Shown here: piece after piece, positions 1 through 6,431 of the stretch
Layout: every line of letters begins with the position of its first letter
Position numbering within the stretch: the first letter of the stretch is position 1
Origin: Rhodospirillaceae bacterium TMED167
Lineage (GTDB): Bacteria; Pseudomonadota; Alphaproteobacteria; Rhodospirillales_A; UBA2165
DNA length: 10,999 nucleotides
Direction: 5' to 3'
Assembly: GCA_002170915.1 (NCBI GenBank)
Contig: NHHQ01000017.1
Span: 1-10,999, forward strand
Translations under genes and position numbers: made by a program
The notes under the pieces: model-generated
The model's input: only the letters and a program-made list of their open reading frames with translations
What the model was told of the DNA's origin: nothing
Databases searched by the model: none

Positions 1-49
1 CGACATCTTCTTCTAAATGTATTCTTTCTATTCGGATTTTCTTTTTCAT
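1..49 (-). CDS. Possible 5' end of a gene running off the left edge
   Basis: Read on the minus strand, an ATG at 49-47 opens a frame of 16 codons, [16 protein letters not shown], that stays open to the window edge. The lysine-rich beginning followed by mixed charged and hydrophobic residues looks like a real N-terminus. It would be divergent from the pentapeptide-repeat gene, sharing the upstream region 50-220. No clear Shine-Dalgarno precedes the ATG and too little is visible to name a family, so this is only a tentative partial gene. Confidence 0.3.
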   Translation of the reverse strand, partial: MKKKIRIERIHLEEDV

Positions 50-69
50 ATTACTATTAGTTCGGACAT

Positions 70-112
70 CTAAATGGCCATTTTTAGCTATGGGCATATC
101 ATATTGTGATAT
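70..112. promoter_or_regulatory. Two small inverted repeats in a divergent upstream region
   Basis: AAATGGCCATTT at 72-83 is a 12-bp perfect palindrome. ATATCA (96-101) and TGATAT (107-112) form a second dyad with a 5-base gap. Both lie between the possible leftward gene start at 49 and the rightward gene at 221, where operators would be expected. I see no convincing -35/-10 pair to anchor them, and short AT-rich dyads arise easily by chance. Confidence 0.2.
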
Positions 113-199
113 TTGGTATCCTTTCATAAGGTCAGGGTAGGGATAATTTTTCCGGTCAAATTTTGTTTTTGGAGCAACTTACACAAGATCCTGAAGTGA

Positions 200-215
200 T
201 CCTTTCTTAAAGGAA
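200..215 (+). promoter_or_regulatory. Ribosome binding site inside a small hairpin
   Basis: AGGAA (211-215) lies 5 bases before the ATG at 221 and fixes that start. TCCTTT (200-205) is exactly complementary to AAAGGA (209-214) with a 3-base loop, so most of the Shine-Dalgarno can pair in a 6-bp hairpin. The pairing is visible in the sequence; any effect on translation is inference. Confidence 0.4.
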
Positions 216-220
216 ATGCA

Positions 221-802
221 ATGAAATATTTGTTGCTCGCTTTGGCCCTGACCTGTGGATGGACAGTTCAGGCGTTCAATGATGATGATGTTCAAATGGT
301 CAAATCCATGAAGAAGTGTGTCCGCTGCGATTTGAGTGGAGCAGAGTTGCGAAATGCTGATTTGAGCAATGCAATTCTTTTGGGTGCCAATCTTCAGAGT
401 GCAGACCTAAGAGGAGCAGATCTGAGTAACGCAAACCTGGAGCAAGCCAGACTTCGGGGTGCTAATCTTCAGGAGGCAAAACTTTCTGGAGCTTATCTTA
501 GTGGAGCCTACCTGGGAGCTGCAGACCTAAGTGGTGCTGATATGCGTGATGCACAGCTTTATAATGCAGACCTAACGGAAGCTTTTTTAGGTAAGGTGAA
601 TTTAAACAATGCAGACCTGCGGCAGGCGAAACTAATTCGTGCCGACTTAAGCGAATCTAACTTGATCAGAGCCGACATGAGTCGTTCAAATCTCAGCGCG
701 GCGACGCTTATGGGGGCCGACCTGCGGTTGGGGCTTCTTAACAACGTACAGTTCTGTAATACCACTATGCCCAACGGAGAAGTCTCTTACGAAGATTGTT
801 GA
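221..802 (+). CDS. Exported pentapeptide-repeat protein
   Basis: This 193-residue protein starts with a type I signal peptide (MKYLLLALALTCGWTVQA, cleavage probably after residue 18). The Cys in it lacks a proper lipobox, so a soluble periplasmic or secreted protein is more likely than a lipoprotein. From about residue 37 to 175 it is almost entirely tandem pentapeptides of the A(D/N)Lxx type, which fold as a right-handed quadrilateral beta-helix. A CxxC (Cys33, Cys36) caps the N-side, and Cys179 and the terminal Cys193 lie in the C-terminal tail, a pattern suggesting disulfides outside the cytoplasm. AGGAA 5 bases upstream supports the start. Pentapeptide proteins serve many roles (gyrase protection, scaffolding), and export argues against gyrase protection. 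No function can be assigned. Nothing obvious links it to the next gene, 275 bases away. Confidence 0.9.
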   Translation: MKYLLLALALTCGWTVQAFNDDDVQMVKSMKKCVRCDLSGAELRNADLSNAILLGANLQSADLRGADLSNANLEQARLRGANLQEAKLSGAYLSGAYLGAADLSGADMRDAQLYNADLTEAFLGKVNLNNADLRQAKLIRADLSESNLIRADMSRSNLSAATLMGADLRLGLLNNVQFCNTTMPNGEVSYEDC

Positions 803-1077
803 CTGTTGCATTGATCCTGCTGATTGGATTCTTATGTTGAAAAACAATTGGATGCGAAATGCCTGAGTCAATTATTGGAACCAGTTTTGTGATCTTCAGG
901 TCTCCCTTAAAAATCTAATTTTTTGAAACCCATCCGTCATTTTTGGAAAATTGATGGTATCAGCAGTGCTTACTGTCTTGAGCTACGAATAACTTTTCTT
1001 CAATGCTTGATCATCAATTCAATTTAAGATTCTAAAGATCCGGAAAAATTTTATAAACTCCAGCCCAAATACATCTT

Positions 1078-2079
1078 ATGAGCAAAAGGCTAGATCATAA
1101 GTTGGCCCACATACGTAATGGCCAATACACCCCAAAAGATTTTATTATTGCAGACGCTAAAGATGCTGACATGGCAAATGGTTGTAAGACGGCGGGTTTG
1201 CAGAAAAACCATGGGGAAAATTCTAGTGTGCGTTACAACCCAATCAAGGTATATCGGGATGATATGCTGAAGATCATAGATAGTGATTTGGTCGATATTA
1301 TGCTCACCTCTCTTTCAACGGCTGAGATTCTGACCCAGCAGGGCGCTTACGCAAACACTGAAGTCACCTCAGCGATTAGACTGAATGATACAACGGATAT
1401 TTGGGTTGGCAGAGGGGCTTCTTATGAATCACAACCAGCATTGCCGTTTAGAACAGCCCGACTTGATAGAGTAAAGCCTGTAGCAGATTTGGGTTTGTAT
1501 GCTATTACTTTTTACAACGATCTGCAGCAGGATCATCGTACTCTAGAAGCCTACGCTGACTTTAGAGATGAAGCATCTGCTCAAGGTGTTCGACACTTCC
1601 TGGAAGTCTTCAATCCAAAAACAAACGTGGTGACTCCAGGTGCTGATTTTGGATCCTATAATAACGATGCGATCGTTCGCAGCTTGGCGGCTGTTTCCAG
1701 TCACGATAGTCCTCTTTTCCTAAAGGCTGCCTACAATGGGCCAGCAGCCACAGAAGAAATCGCTTCTTACGATCCTGGAAATTTAATTTTTGGAATTCTC
1801 GGAGGTTCAGCTGGAACCACCAGAGATTGTTTGGAACTGATCCGGCAGGCAGAAAAATATGGTGCTAGAGTAGCTCTATTTGGTCGAAAGATCTATTATG
1901 CAGATGATTCTGTGACCATGGTAAAGGCTATGCGTCGGACTATCGAGGAAGGATTAGATTCTGTGGAGGCGACAAAGGCGTATCATGCGGATCTTGAGAA
2001 ATTAGGCATTCGACCTCTTAGAGAACTTAGTGCTGATTTGGAGTTAACAGAGGAGGTTTTAAAGGCAGGTTTGGAATAG
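1078..2079 (+). CDS. Probable class I aldolase-like TIM-barrel protein, substrate unknown
   Basis: The 333 residues alternate predicted beta strands and helices in the manner of a (beta/alpha)8 barrel. Several segments sit where DhnA/LacD/DeoC-type class I aldolases keep functional residues: FLEVFNP (174-180), FLKAAYNGP (214-222) whose Lys216 could be the Schiff-base lysine, a glycine-rich GGSAGTTRD (242-250) resembling a phosphate-binding loop, and FGRKI (268-272), like the GRNI/GRKI motif near the end of such barrels. There is no signal peptide or membrane segment, so it should be cytoplasmic. No strong Shine-Dalgarno precedes the ATG, but the N-terminus reads naturally. The decayed LacI-family regulator converging on it from the right would suit sugar or polyol metabolism. 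Fold and catalytic lysine are inferred from pattern, not from an alignment; the family may be uncharacterised. Confidence 0.75.
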   Translation: MSKRLDHKLAHIRNGQYTPKDFIIADAKDADMANGCKTAGLQKNHGENSSVRYNPIKVYRDDMLKIIDSDLVDIMLTSLSTAEILTQQGAYANTEVTSAIRLNDTTDIWVGRGASYESQPALPFRTARLDRVKPVADLGLYAITFYNDLQQDHRTLEAYADFRDEASAQGVRHFLEVFNPKTNVVTPGADFGSYNNDAIVRSLAAVSSHDSPLFLKAAYNGPAATEEIASYDPGNLIFGILGGSAGTTRDCLELIRQAEKYGARVALFGRKIYYADDSVTMVKAMRRTIEEGLDSVEATKAYHADLEKLGIRPLRELSADLELTEEVLKAGLE

Positions 2080-2123
2080 CAAAAAAGTATGAATCAAAAT
2101 CCTACTTCAACCATTAATATTGC

Positions 2124-2760
2124 TCATTTAATAGGGCAGAGGACACTCTCCGAAACGATCAGGTCTCCTTTAAGGTAGATGTTCGAAGATTGCTCAGATG
2201 GGTGTTCAATCAACTTAAGAATCAGCTTTACCGCATTAATACCTATTTCAAATACCGCTGTCGAATGGTTGTCAAGGAAGAAACCAAAAATTCTTACAAA
2301 GTAACGTTATCAAATCCAACAACTGAGACATCTCTGGGTACACAGAATCCCTTTTAGTAAATGGCGGATTTTAAACCAAACGCCACTTCGTCGCACTAGC
2401 AGAAACAGTTGTAGGTTGCTGTGGCAAATATATCAATTCTCGCGCTGCCAAAGCACCCGATTCAATGTTGTATGCAGTGTTGAAAGTACAGCAAGCCTAA
2501 AACATATTTCTTTAGAATTTCCTTAAATCCATTCAGCCGATCTGCTGCGTAAAATGTCCTCTCAGTTGAGCCAGAGATATACCAGATTCTTTGGGGCTTT
2601 GACTTACTAGGTAACAAAACACTTCTTGCGCTCCATGATATCCACCAACTACTACCGTTTGGAGATTTAATCCAACGATTCGTTCATTAACCACGACAAT
2701 CGGTGGCATATTACAAAGTCACAACCTGGAGTGAGCTAAGAATGGCTGGCAACGAATGCA
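2124..2760 (-). pseudogene. Decayed LacI/GalR-family transcriptional regulator
   Basis: On the minus strand the effector-binding and dimerisation domain of a LacI-family repressor can be reassembled across frames. In gene order the pieces are: MPPIVVVNERIVGLNLQTVV followed by YHGAQEV (from 2709), RIWYISGSTERTFYAADRLN then GFKEILKKY (from 2590), YNIESGALAARELI (about 2475-2430), CDEVAFGLKSAIY (from 2395), VPRDVSVVGFDNVTL (about 2342-2297), EFLVSSLTTIRQ, and EIGINAVKLILKLIEHPSEQ then IYLKGDLIVSESV, ending at TGA 2126-2124. Joining them needs frameshifts near 2708, 2592, 2485, 2397 and 2255, and there are in-frame stops at 2356-2354 and 2296-2294. VSVVGFDN and the LTTIRQ stretch are family hallmarks. 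The N-terminal helix-turn-helix is not recognisable upstream. The gene cannot make a functional regulator. Its 3' end lies 44 bases from the convergent aldolase-like gene. Confidence 0.88.
2506..2527. repeat. 22-bp direct repeat, copy 1 (inside the LacI-family pseudogene)
   Basis: This segment matches 2869-2890 at 21 of 22 positions (T versus C at the eighth base). On the minus strand it encodes FKEILKK of the pseudogene. Confidence 0.6.
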
Positions 2761-2926
2761 GCAGTGGTTCAGAAAGCATAGTGCTAATTGACAGATCATC
2801 TCAAAAAGTTATAGACCTCCAAAATTAGTGGGATCCATCCATTTCAACTTAGCTTCTCCTATCCACAAATTTCTTCAGAATTTCCTTAAAAATCTTTTCT
2901 TTGAGAGAAAACTTCTTATCAGATTA
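2761..2926. other. Stretch without an intact gene upstream of the efflux operon
   Basis: No open frame of useful length or RNA gene is visible here. It should hold the N-terminal part of the LacI-family pseudogene but no helix-turn-helix can be read. The minus strand contains short peptide-like pieces (SDKKFSLKEKIFKEILKKF at about 2921-2865, and GEAKLKWMDPTNFGGL in another frame) that may be remnants of a further gene or of a rearranged copy. I could not assign them. Confidence 0.4.
2869..2890. repeat. 22-bp direct repeat, copy 2
   Basis: This is the second copy of the segment at 2506-2527, in the same orientation and 363 bases away. It also reads FKEILKK on the minus strand, but its flanks do not match those of copy 1. 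Confidence 0.6.
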
Positions 2927-2949
2927 TGACCAATGGAAAAAAATGGTCA
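2927..2949. promoter_or_regulatory. Probable TetR operator O1 (upstream copy)
   Basis: TGACC (2927-2931) and GGTCA (2945-2949) form a perfect inverted repeat with a 13-base spacer; the arms extend to 6 bp (TGACCA/TGGTCA). The same arrangement recurs exactly 52 bases downstream, before the tetR gene. Wide dyads of this size are typical of TetR regulators that bind as a pair of dimers. Assignment to the adjacent regulator is inference from position and duplication. Confidence 0.6.
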
Positions 2950-2966
2950 CCAGTCCAAACTATGAT

Positions 2967-2996
2967 TTGACATGTAATTGACCGGATGACTAATAT
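2967..2996 (+). promoter_or_regulatory. Sigma70-type promoter of the efflux operon
   Basis: TTGACA (2967-2972) is a perfect -35 hexamer, and TAATAT (2991-2996) is a good -10 after an 18-base spacer. A second reading, TTGACC (2978-2983) with TATAAA (3002-3007), also has 18-base spacing. Either places the transcript start roughly 60-75 bases before the tetR start. The O2 repeat covers the spacer and -10 of the first and all but the outer edges of the second, so bound repressor would block polymerase. Confidence 0.65.
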
Positions 2997-3001
2997 GGTC
3001 A
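2979..3001. promoter_or_regulatory. Probable TetR operator O2 (overlaps the promoter)
   Basis: TGACC (2979-2983) and GGTCA (2997-3001) are separated by 13 bases, as in O1. A nested dyad ATGAC/GTCAT (2986-2990 and 2998-3002) lies in the same site and may be an alternative core. The 52-base centre-to-centre distance from O1 is close to five helical turns, placing both sites on the same DNA face. Confidence 0.65.
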
Positions 3002-3076
3002 TATAAATAAAAAGTAATCCTCATAGTACTGCAAAACTCAACAAACTCGATCTCCCTAAGTTAACTCCACTAAATT

Positions 3077-3694
3077 ATGATCGTGATGGAGAAAAAAATA
3101 CAAGCCGCAGCTGAAAAACTATTTCTCCACTATGGGTTTCGCAAGACCAGTGTGGAACAGATTGCCAGGGAAGCAGGTATTGGAAAGGGAACGATTTACA
3201 ACTATTTCCGAAACAAGGAAGAGCTTTTTGAGAGTTGCTCACGGCATTGGCACAACTTAGTGAATGAATATCTGAACAAGCATTGTGAGGATAGCCTTGA
3301 ACAACCAGCCCGTTGGATTCAGAAGGTAGAATTGCGTTTACAATTTATCCGCAATTTGATTGGTACCAGTCTTGTCACCGAATCTGTGATGAAGGAATTG
3401 GTCGAAGCCACTTTTCTACTGAGTGATCACGAAGAAGAGTTACTTGAAGAGACTCTGCTGTTGGTGGATGAAAGTCAGAAAAGAGGGGTTATTCGCCCTG
3501 AACTAGAAAAGCTGAAGACTGCAAAACTACTGTTGCAAATGGAGAGATTATGGGTTCCCCGCTGGCTTTCCCTTACAGATTGGGAGACGGTTTGTGAGGA
3601 AGTCAAGCAATTACATGAGCTCATTTGGTATGGTTTGCACCTTCCAGAGCAATCGTCCGCAGTTAATAAACGAGATGAGACACCCGCTTTTTAA
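3077..3694 (+). CDS. TetR/AcrR-family repressor of the efflux operon
   Basis: The N-terminal 55 residues are a typical TetR DNA-binding domain: AAAEKLFLHYGFRKTSVEQI leads into the helix-turn-helix IAREAGIGKGTIYNYFRNKE (about residues 29-48). The remaining 150 residues are a helical, variable C-terminal domain expected to bind ligand and dimerise. The total of 205 residues is normal for the family. Translation could begin at 3077 or at the ATG at 3086 (MEKKIQ); neither has a good Shine-Dalgarno. It is the first gene of a tight run with the three efflux genes and lies downstream of two matching inverted repeats and a promoter, so autoregulation together with control of the pump is the simplest model. 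The inducing compound cannot be deduced from sequence. Confidence 0.93.
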   Translation: MIVMEKKIQAAAEKLFLHYGFRKTSVEQIAREAGIGKGTIYNYFRNKEELFESCSRHWHNLVNEYLNKHCEDSLEQPARWIQKVELRLQFIRNLIGTSLVTESVMKELVEATFLLSDHEEELLEETLLLVDESQKRGVIRPELEKLKTAKLLLQMERLWVPRWLSLTDWETVCEEVKQLHELIWYGLHLPEQSSAVNKRDETPAF

Positions 3695-3707
3695 AGTCTT
3701 TTTTAGA

Positions 3708-3719
3708 AGGAGAAATTTG
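3708..3719 (+). promoter_or_regulatory. Shine-Dalgarno and TTG start deciding the tolC-like start
   Basis: GAAGGAG (AGGAG at 3708-3712) is followed 4 bases later by TTG (3717-3719), in frame with the channel protein. The predicted product then begins fMet-RKYLFLGLLLSLPGILSAQ, a textbook signal peptide. The in-frame ATGs further upstream (3594, 3675) lie inside tetR, lack such a site, and would bury the signal peptide behind extra residues. Confidence 0.65.
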
Positions 3720-5306
3720 CGAAAGTATTTATTTCTTGGTCTGTTGCTCAGCTTACCTGGTATTTTATCGGCCCAAATCTCAAATGACTTGATTAGTGAC
3801 CCCTTGGTTGCGGAATTAGCCGAAAGAGCTGAGATCATTCGCTATGATGATCGAGATGTAGTGGAAGTTTCTCTTGAAGATATTCTACTATTGACCATCA
3901 GTCGTAGTTTGAGCCTGGAAGCATCACGTCTTTCAGAGGATATTGCCAACCAGGAATTTAAGTCTGTGCAGGCGCGTTACTTTGACCAAGTCACGACTCG
4001 CACTGGTTTCGAGAGAAACACGATCTTGACCAATGATCCAACCCAAGTCCCCCAAGACAGCTATGCGGTTGGTAGTCGTTCAGATTCCATCCAATTTTCC
4101 TCTACTTTTGTAAGACGATTAAGAACTGGCAGCAGTTTTGGTTTTACCCTGCAAGAACAATTATATAAAAGCGAAACATTGAGCAGACAAGAAAAAATGG
4201 GTTCATTAGATTCAGGCTCTTCAGGAAATTGGAGAGATATAGCCTCAGTCAGAGCCTTCGCCAGTATCCCGTTTTTTCAGGATGCAGGTGAGGAAATCAA
4301 CAATCTCCCAGAGAGTTTTGCAGACCTAGGAATTGACCGCAGCAAAGCATCCATAAAACTAGCTGAATTGGCTCAATTAGCCATGGTAGCCTCCACCTAC
4401 TGGGATATGGTTGCAGTTCTAGAAAACATCGAGATTCAAAAGTCATCTGTTGAACTCTCTGAACAGTTGCTCCAAGACAACCAGGCAAGGCTGCAAGTAG
4501 GGACACTGAATAGAACAGATGTACTGGTGGCTGAAACCCAGCTTTCTAGAGATCGTCAAGCACTGTTTTCAGCTAGACTGGATGCATTGAGAATCGAAGA
4601 TCAACTGCGAGCAGTCTTGAATCTAGGTGGACTTGAGCTTGGGTTTTATCCAAGCAATCGCCCAGAATTGAGAGATTTTTTTCCAGAACCTGCGAGTCTC
4701 CGAACTCAAATTTTCGAAAATGATCCACAATTGAGGTTGCTCGAAATTTCCATAGACAGCACCAAACTGGAGGTTCAGCAGGAGGAAAACAGGCTACAAA
4801 CCAACTTGGATCTGGACTTGAGTTACACGATGACAGGTTATGCAAATACACCCCTGGTTGGTGCTGGTGATTTCATAGAACCGGGCCTGCATGGGTTCGA
4901 GGCTTCATTGACTTGGACTGTTCCTCTCGGTGACCAGGCTACACCTGAGCGAATCAAGCAAAAGAAAATTCAACAAGAGCAAATCTTACTGAACATCGAT
5001 AGCCGTAAGTCCGAACTCGATGTTAGTCTTCAAACAATTTTACGAGACTTGGAACTCTCAGAGCAGGAAGTCGGTACTGCTCAGGCAGTGGTTAAGTTGG
5101 CAGAGGAGCAATTGCAAAATGAGATTGACCGCTTTAGTTTGGGGCAAGGAACAAGTTTTCAGGTGTCACAGTTCCAGCAACAACAGTCTCAGGCTAAAGC
5201 ACAAGAGATTCTTGCCCGTGTCCGTTATGAAAAAGCCTACCTTCGTCTTTTAACCCTCACAGGTCAGATTTACGAAGAATTCAACCTCAATCGAACAAAG
5301 TCCTAG
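3717..5306 (+). CDS. TolC-family outer-membrane efflux channel
   Basis: The protein is about 529 residues from the preferred TTG start. It has an N-terminal signal peptide (cleavage after LSA, next residue Gln, so not a lipoprotein) and then two copies of the outer-membrane efflux (OEP) repeat. Long helical stretches carry the usual alternation, for example LEDILLLTISRSLSLEASRL near the start of the first repeat and VKLAEEQLQNEIDRFSLGQG near the end of the second. VGTLNRTDVLVAETQLSRDR between the halves resembles the RxxxGxxxxxDVLxAxxxL signature of the family, and LSLEASRL and the C-terminal ARVRYEKAYLRLLTLTG are also typical. It should form the trimeric exit duct across the outer membrane. 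It lies 22 bases after tetR and its stop codon overlaps the Shine-Dalgarno of the adaptor gene. An ATG at 3675 (overlapping tetR) is the main alternative start. Confidence 0.9.
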   Translation: MRKYLFLGLLLSLPGILSAQISNDLISDPLVAELAERAEIIRYDDRDVVEVSLEDILLLTISRSLSLEASRLSEDIANQEFKSVQARYFDQVTTRTGFERNTILTNDPTQVPQDSYAVGSRSDSIQFSSTFVRRLRTGSSFGFTLQEQLYKSETLSRQEKMGSLDSGSSGNWRDIASVRAFASIPFFQDAGEEINNLPESFADLGIDRSKASIKLAELAQLAMVASTYWDMVAVLENIEIQKSSVELSEQLLQDNQARLQVGTLNRTDVLVAETQLSRDRQALFSARLDALRIEDQLRAVLNLGGLELGFYPSNRPELRDFFPEPASLRTQIFENDPQLRLLEISIDSTKLEVQQEENRLQTNLDLDLSYTMTGYANTPLVGAGDFIEPGLHGFEASLTWTVPLGDQATPERIKQKKIQQEQILLNIDSRKSELDVSLQTILRDLELSEQEVGTAQAVVKLAEEQLQNEIDRFSLGQGTSFQVSQFQQQQSQAKAQEILARVRYEKAYLRLLTLTGQIYEEFNLNRTKS

Positions 5307-5319
5307 GAGACGTTTCGTA

Positions 5320-6420
5320 ATGTCTAAGAATCTTCATAGAAATACTCTGAAACTGCTTGGGATTATCCTGGTTTCTGGGCTGATAACTGCTTGTGAAAAA
5401 CCTGATGAACAGCCAGACACACAAGAGTTTGCTAAACAAGCTGCTCCGAGGGTAGAAGCGCCTGCCCCACCTAAGCGAGTCAATGTAGCTACATTGACTC
5501 TGGTGCCGCAGTCACTACAGCACAAGATTGAATTTGTCGGAAAGTTGCTACCAAACGATCGTGTTGATGTTCACAACGAGCTGGCGGGGGTTGTAGAAAA
5601 AGTGAAATTTGAGGAAGGGGAACAGGTCTCGAAAGGTCGTGTCCTTGCCCATATTTCTACGAAGGAATTAACTGTTCGACGTGATATGGCCAAGGCAGAC
5701 TTTCAGTTAGCTGAAATCAATTACCATCGAAATCTAAAGTTGGATCGCAAGCAATTGATCGCTCGCTCGATTCTTGACCAAAGCCGTACCCAACAACAGA
5801 TTGCGAAGTACAATTGGGATTTAGCAGAGGTGCAACTGCAAAAATCCTTGGTCAAGGCTCCGATCAGTGGAGTTGTTAAGGTTCGGGCGGTGGAGCCTGG
5901 AGAATACTTGAAAGTTGGTATGAAGTTGTCTGAAATTCTGGATTTGCGGAAGATGCGAGTAGAGTTGGATGTACCCGAATTGGATATTGCTAAGCTTCGA
6001 AAAGAGCAGGCTGTAAAAATTGAACTATATGCTGAACCTGGTCAAACATACGATGGCAAAATTTATCGTATCGGAGTGGAAGCTGACCCCCAAACACGTT
6101 CCTTCCCAGTGGAGGTACAGATGGCGAATCCCAAACAACGCCTAAGGTCTGGAATGCTTGCAAAGGTATCCATTGATTTGGGTATGTCTAAAAATCAGGT
6201 TGTAATTCCAAGAAATGCCATCATTGAGGGGGAACTTGAACGTGTGGTCTTTGTTGCATCTGATGGTAAGGCCAAACGTCGAGTCATCGAAACAGGGATC
6301 AGTGAAGACAATCGAGTTCAGGTAATCTCTGGCCTTGAACACGGCGAATCCCTTATTGTCGAAGGCCAAACGAGGCTGATCAATAATGAGCCCATCAACA
6401 TCACCCGCAGCGATTCCTGA
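5320..6420 (+). CDS. RND efflux periplasmic adaptor (membrane fusion) lipoprotein
   Basis: The 366-residue product begins with a lipoprotein signal ending in the lipobox LITAC, making Cys25 the likely lipidated residue anchoring it to the inner membrane. A low-complexity Pro/Ala linker (40-52) follows. Two half-lipoyl segments (VHNELAGVVEKVKFEEGEQV at 84-103, and VKAPISGVVKVRAVEPGEYL at 178-197) flank a short helical hairpin (about 115-175). The beta-barrel and membrane-proximal domains follow, with RLRSGMLAKVSI (274-285) and VVIPRNAI (294-301) as family landmarks. It links the pump to the outer-membrane channel. AGGAG (5305-5309) 10 bases before the ATG supports the start. The gene carries a perfect 24-bp DNA palindrome near codons 53-60. 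Substrate is not deducible. Confidence 0.93.
   Translation: MSKNLHRNTLKLLGIILVSGLITACEKPDEQPDTQEFAKQAAPRVEAPAPPKRVNVATLTLVPQSLQHKIEFVGKLLPNDRVDVHNELAGVVEKVKFEEGEQVSKGRVLAHISTKELTVRRDMAKADFQLAEINYHRNLKLDRKQLIARSILDQSRTQQQIAKYNWDLAEVQLQKSLVKAPISGVVKVRAVEPGEYLKVGMKLSEILDLRKMRVELDVPELDIAKLRKEQAVKIELYAEPGQTYDGKIYRIGVEADPQTRSFPVEVQMANPKQRLRSGMLAKVSIDLGMSKNQVVIPRNAIIEGELERVVFVASDGKAKRRVIETGISEDNRVQVISGLEHGESLIVEGQTRLINNEPINITRSDS
5477..5500. repeat. Perfect 24-bp palindrome inside the adaptor gene
   Basis: The half-site GAGTCAATGTAG (5477-5488) is followed directly by its exact reverse complement (5489-5500), with no spacer. It encodes part of RVNVATLTL at the linker/beta-barrel boundary of the adaptor. 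The palindrome is directly visible; a function as operator, mRNA hairpin or cruciform is not established. Confidence 0.85.
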
Positions 6421-6431
6421 ACGGTTTTTTT

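Noticed and set aside
340..720. 15-base periodic DNA resembling a repeat array
   Set aside because: The periodicity is explained by tandem pentapeptide codons; there are no fixed repeats and spacers as in CRISPR.
559..871. Minus-strand frames opposite the pentapeptide-repeat gene
   Set aside because: Their apparent serine/arginine/alanine-rich repeats are the reverse reading of the 15-base periodicity of the real gene.
2924..2971. A short plus-strand frame beginning ATGACCAATGG
   Set aside because: It is only about 15 codons, has no ribosome site, and overlaps the upstream operator-like dyad.
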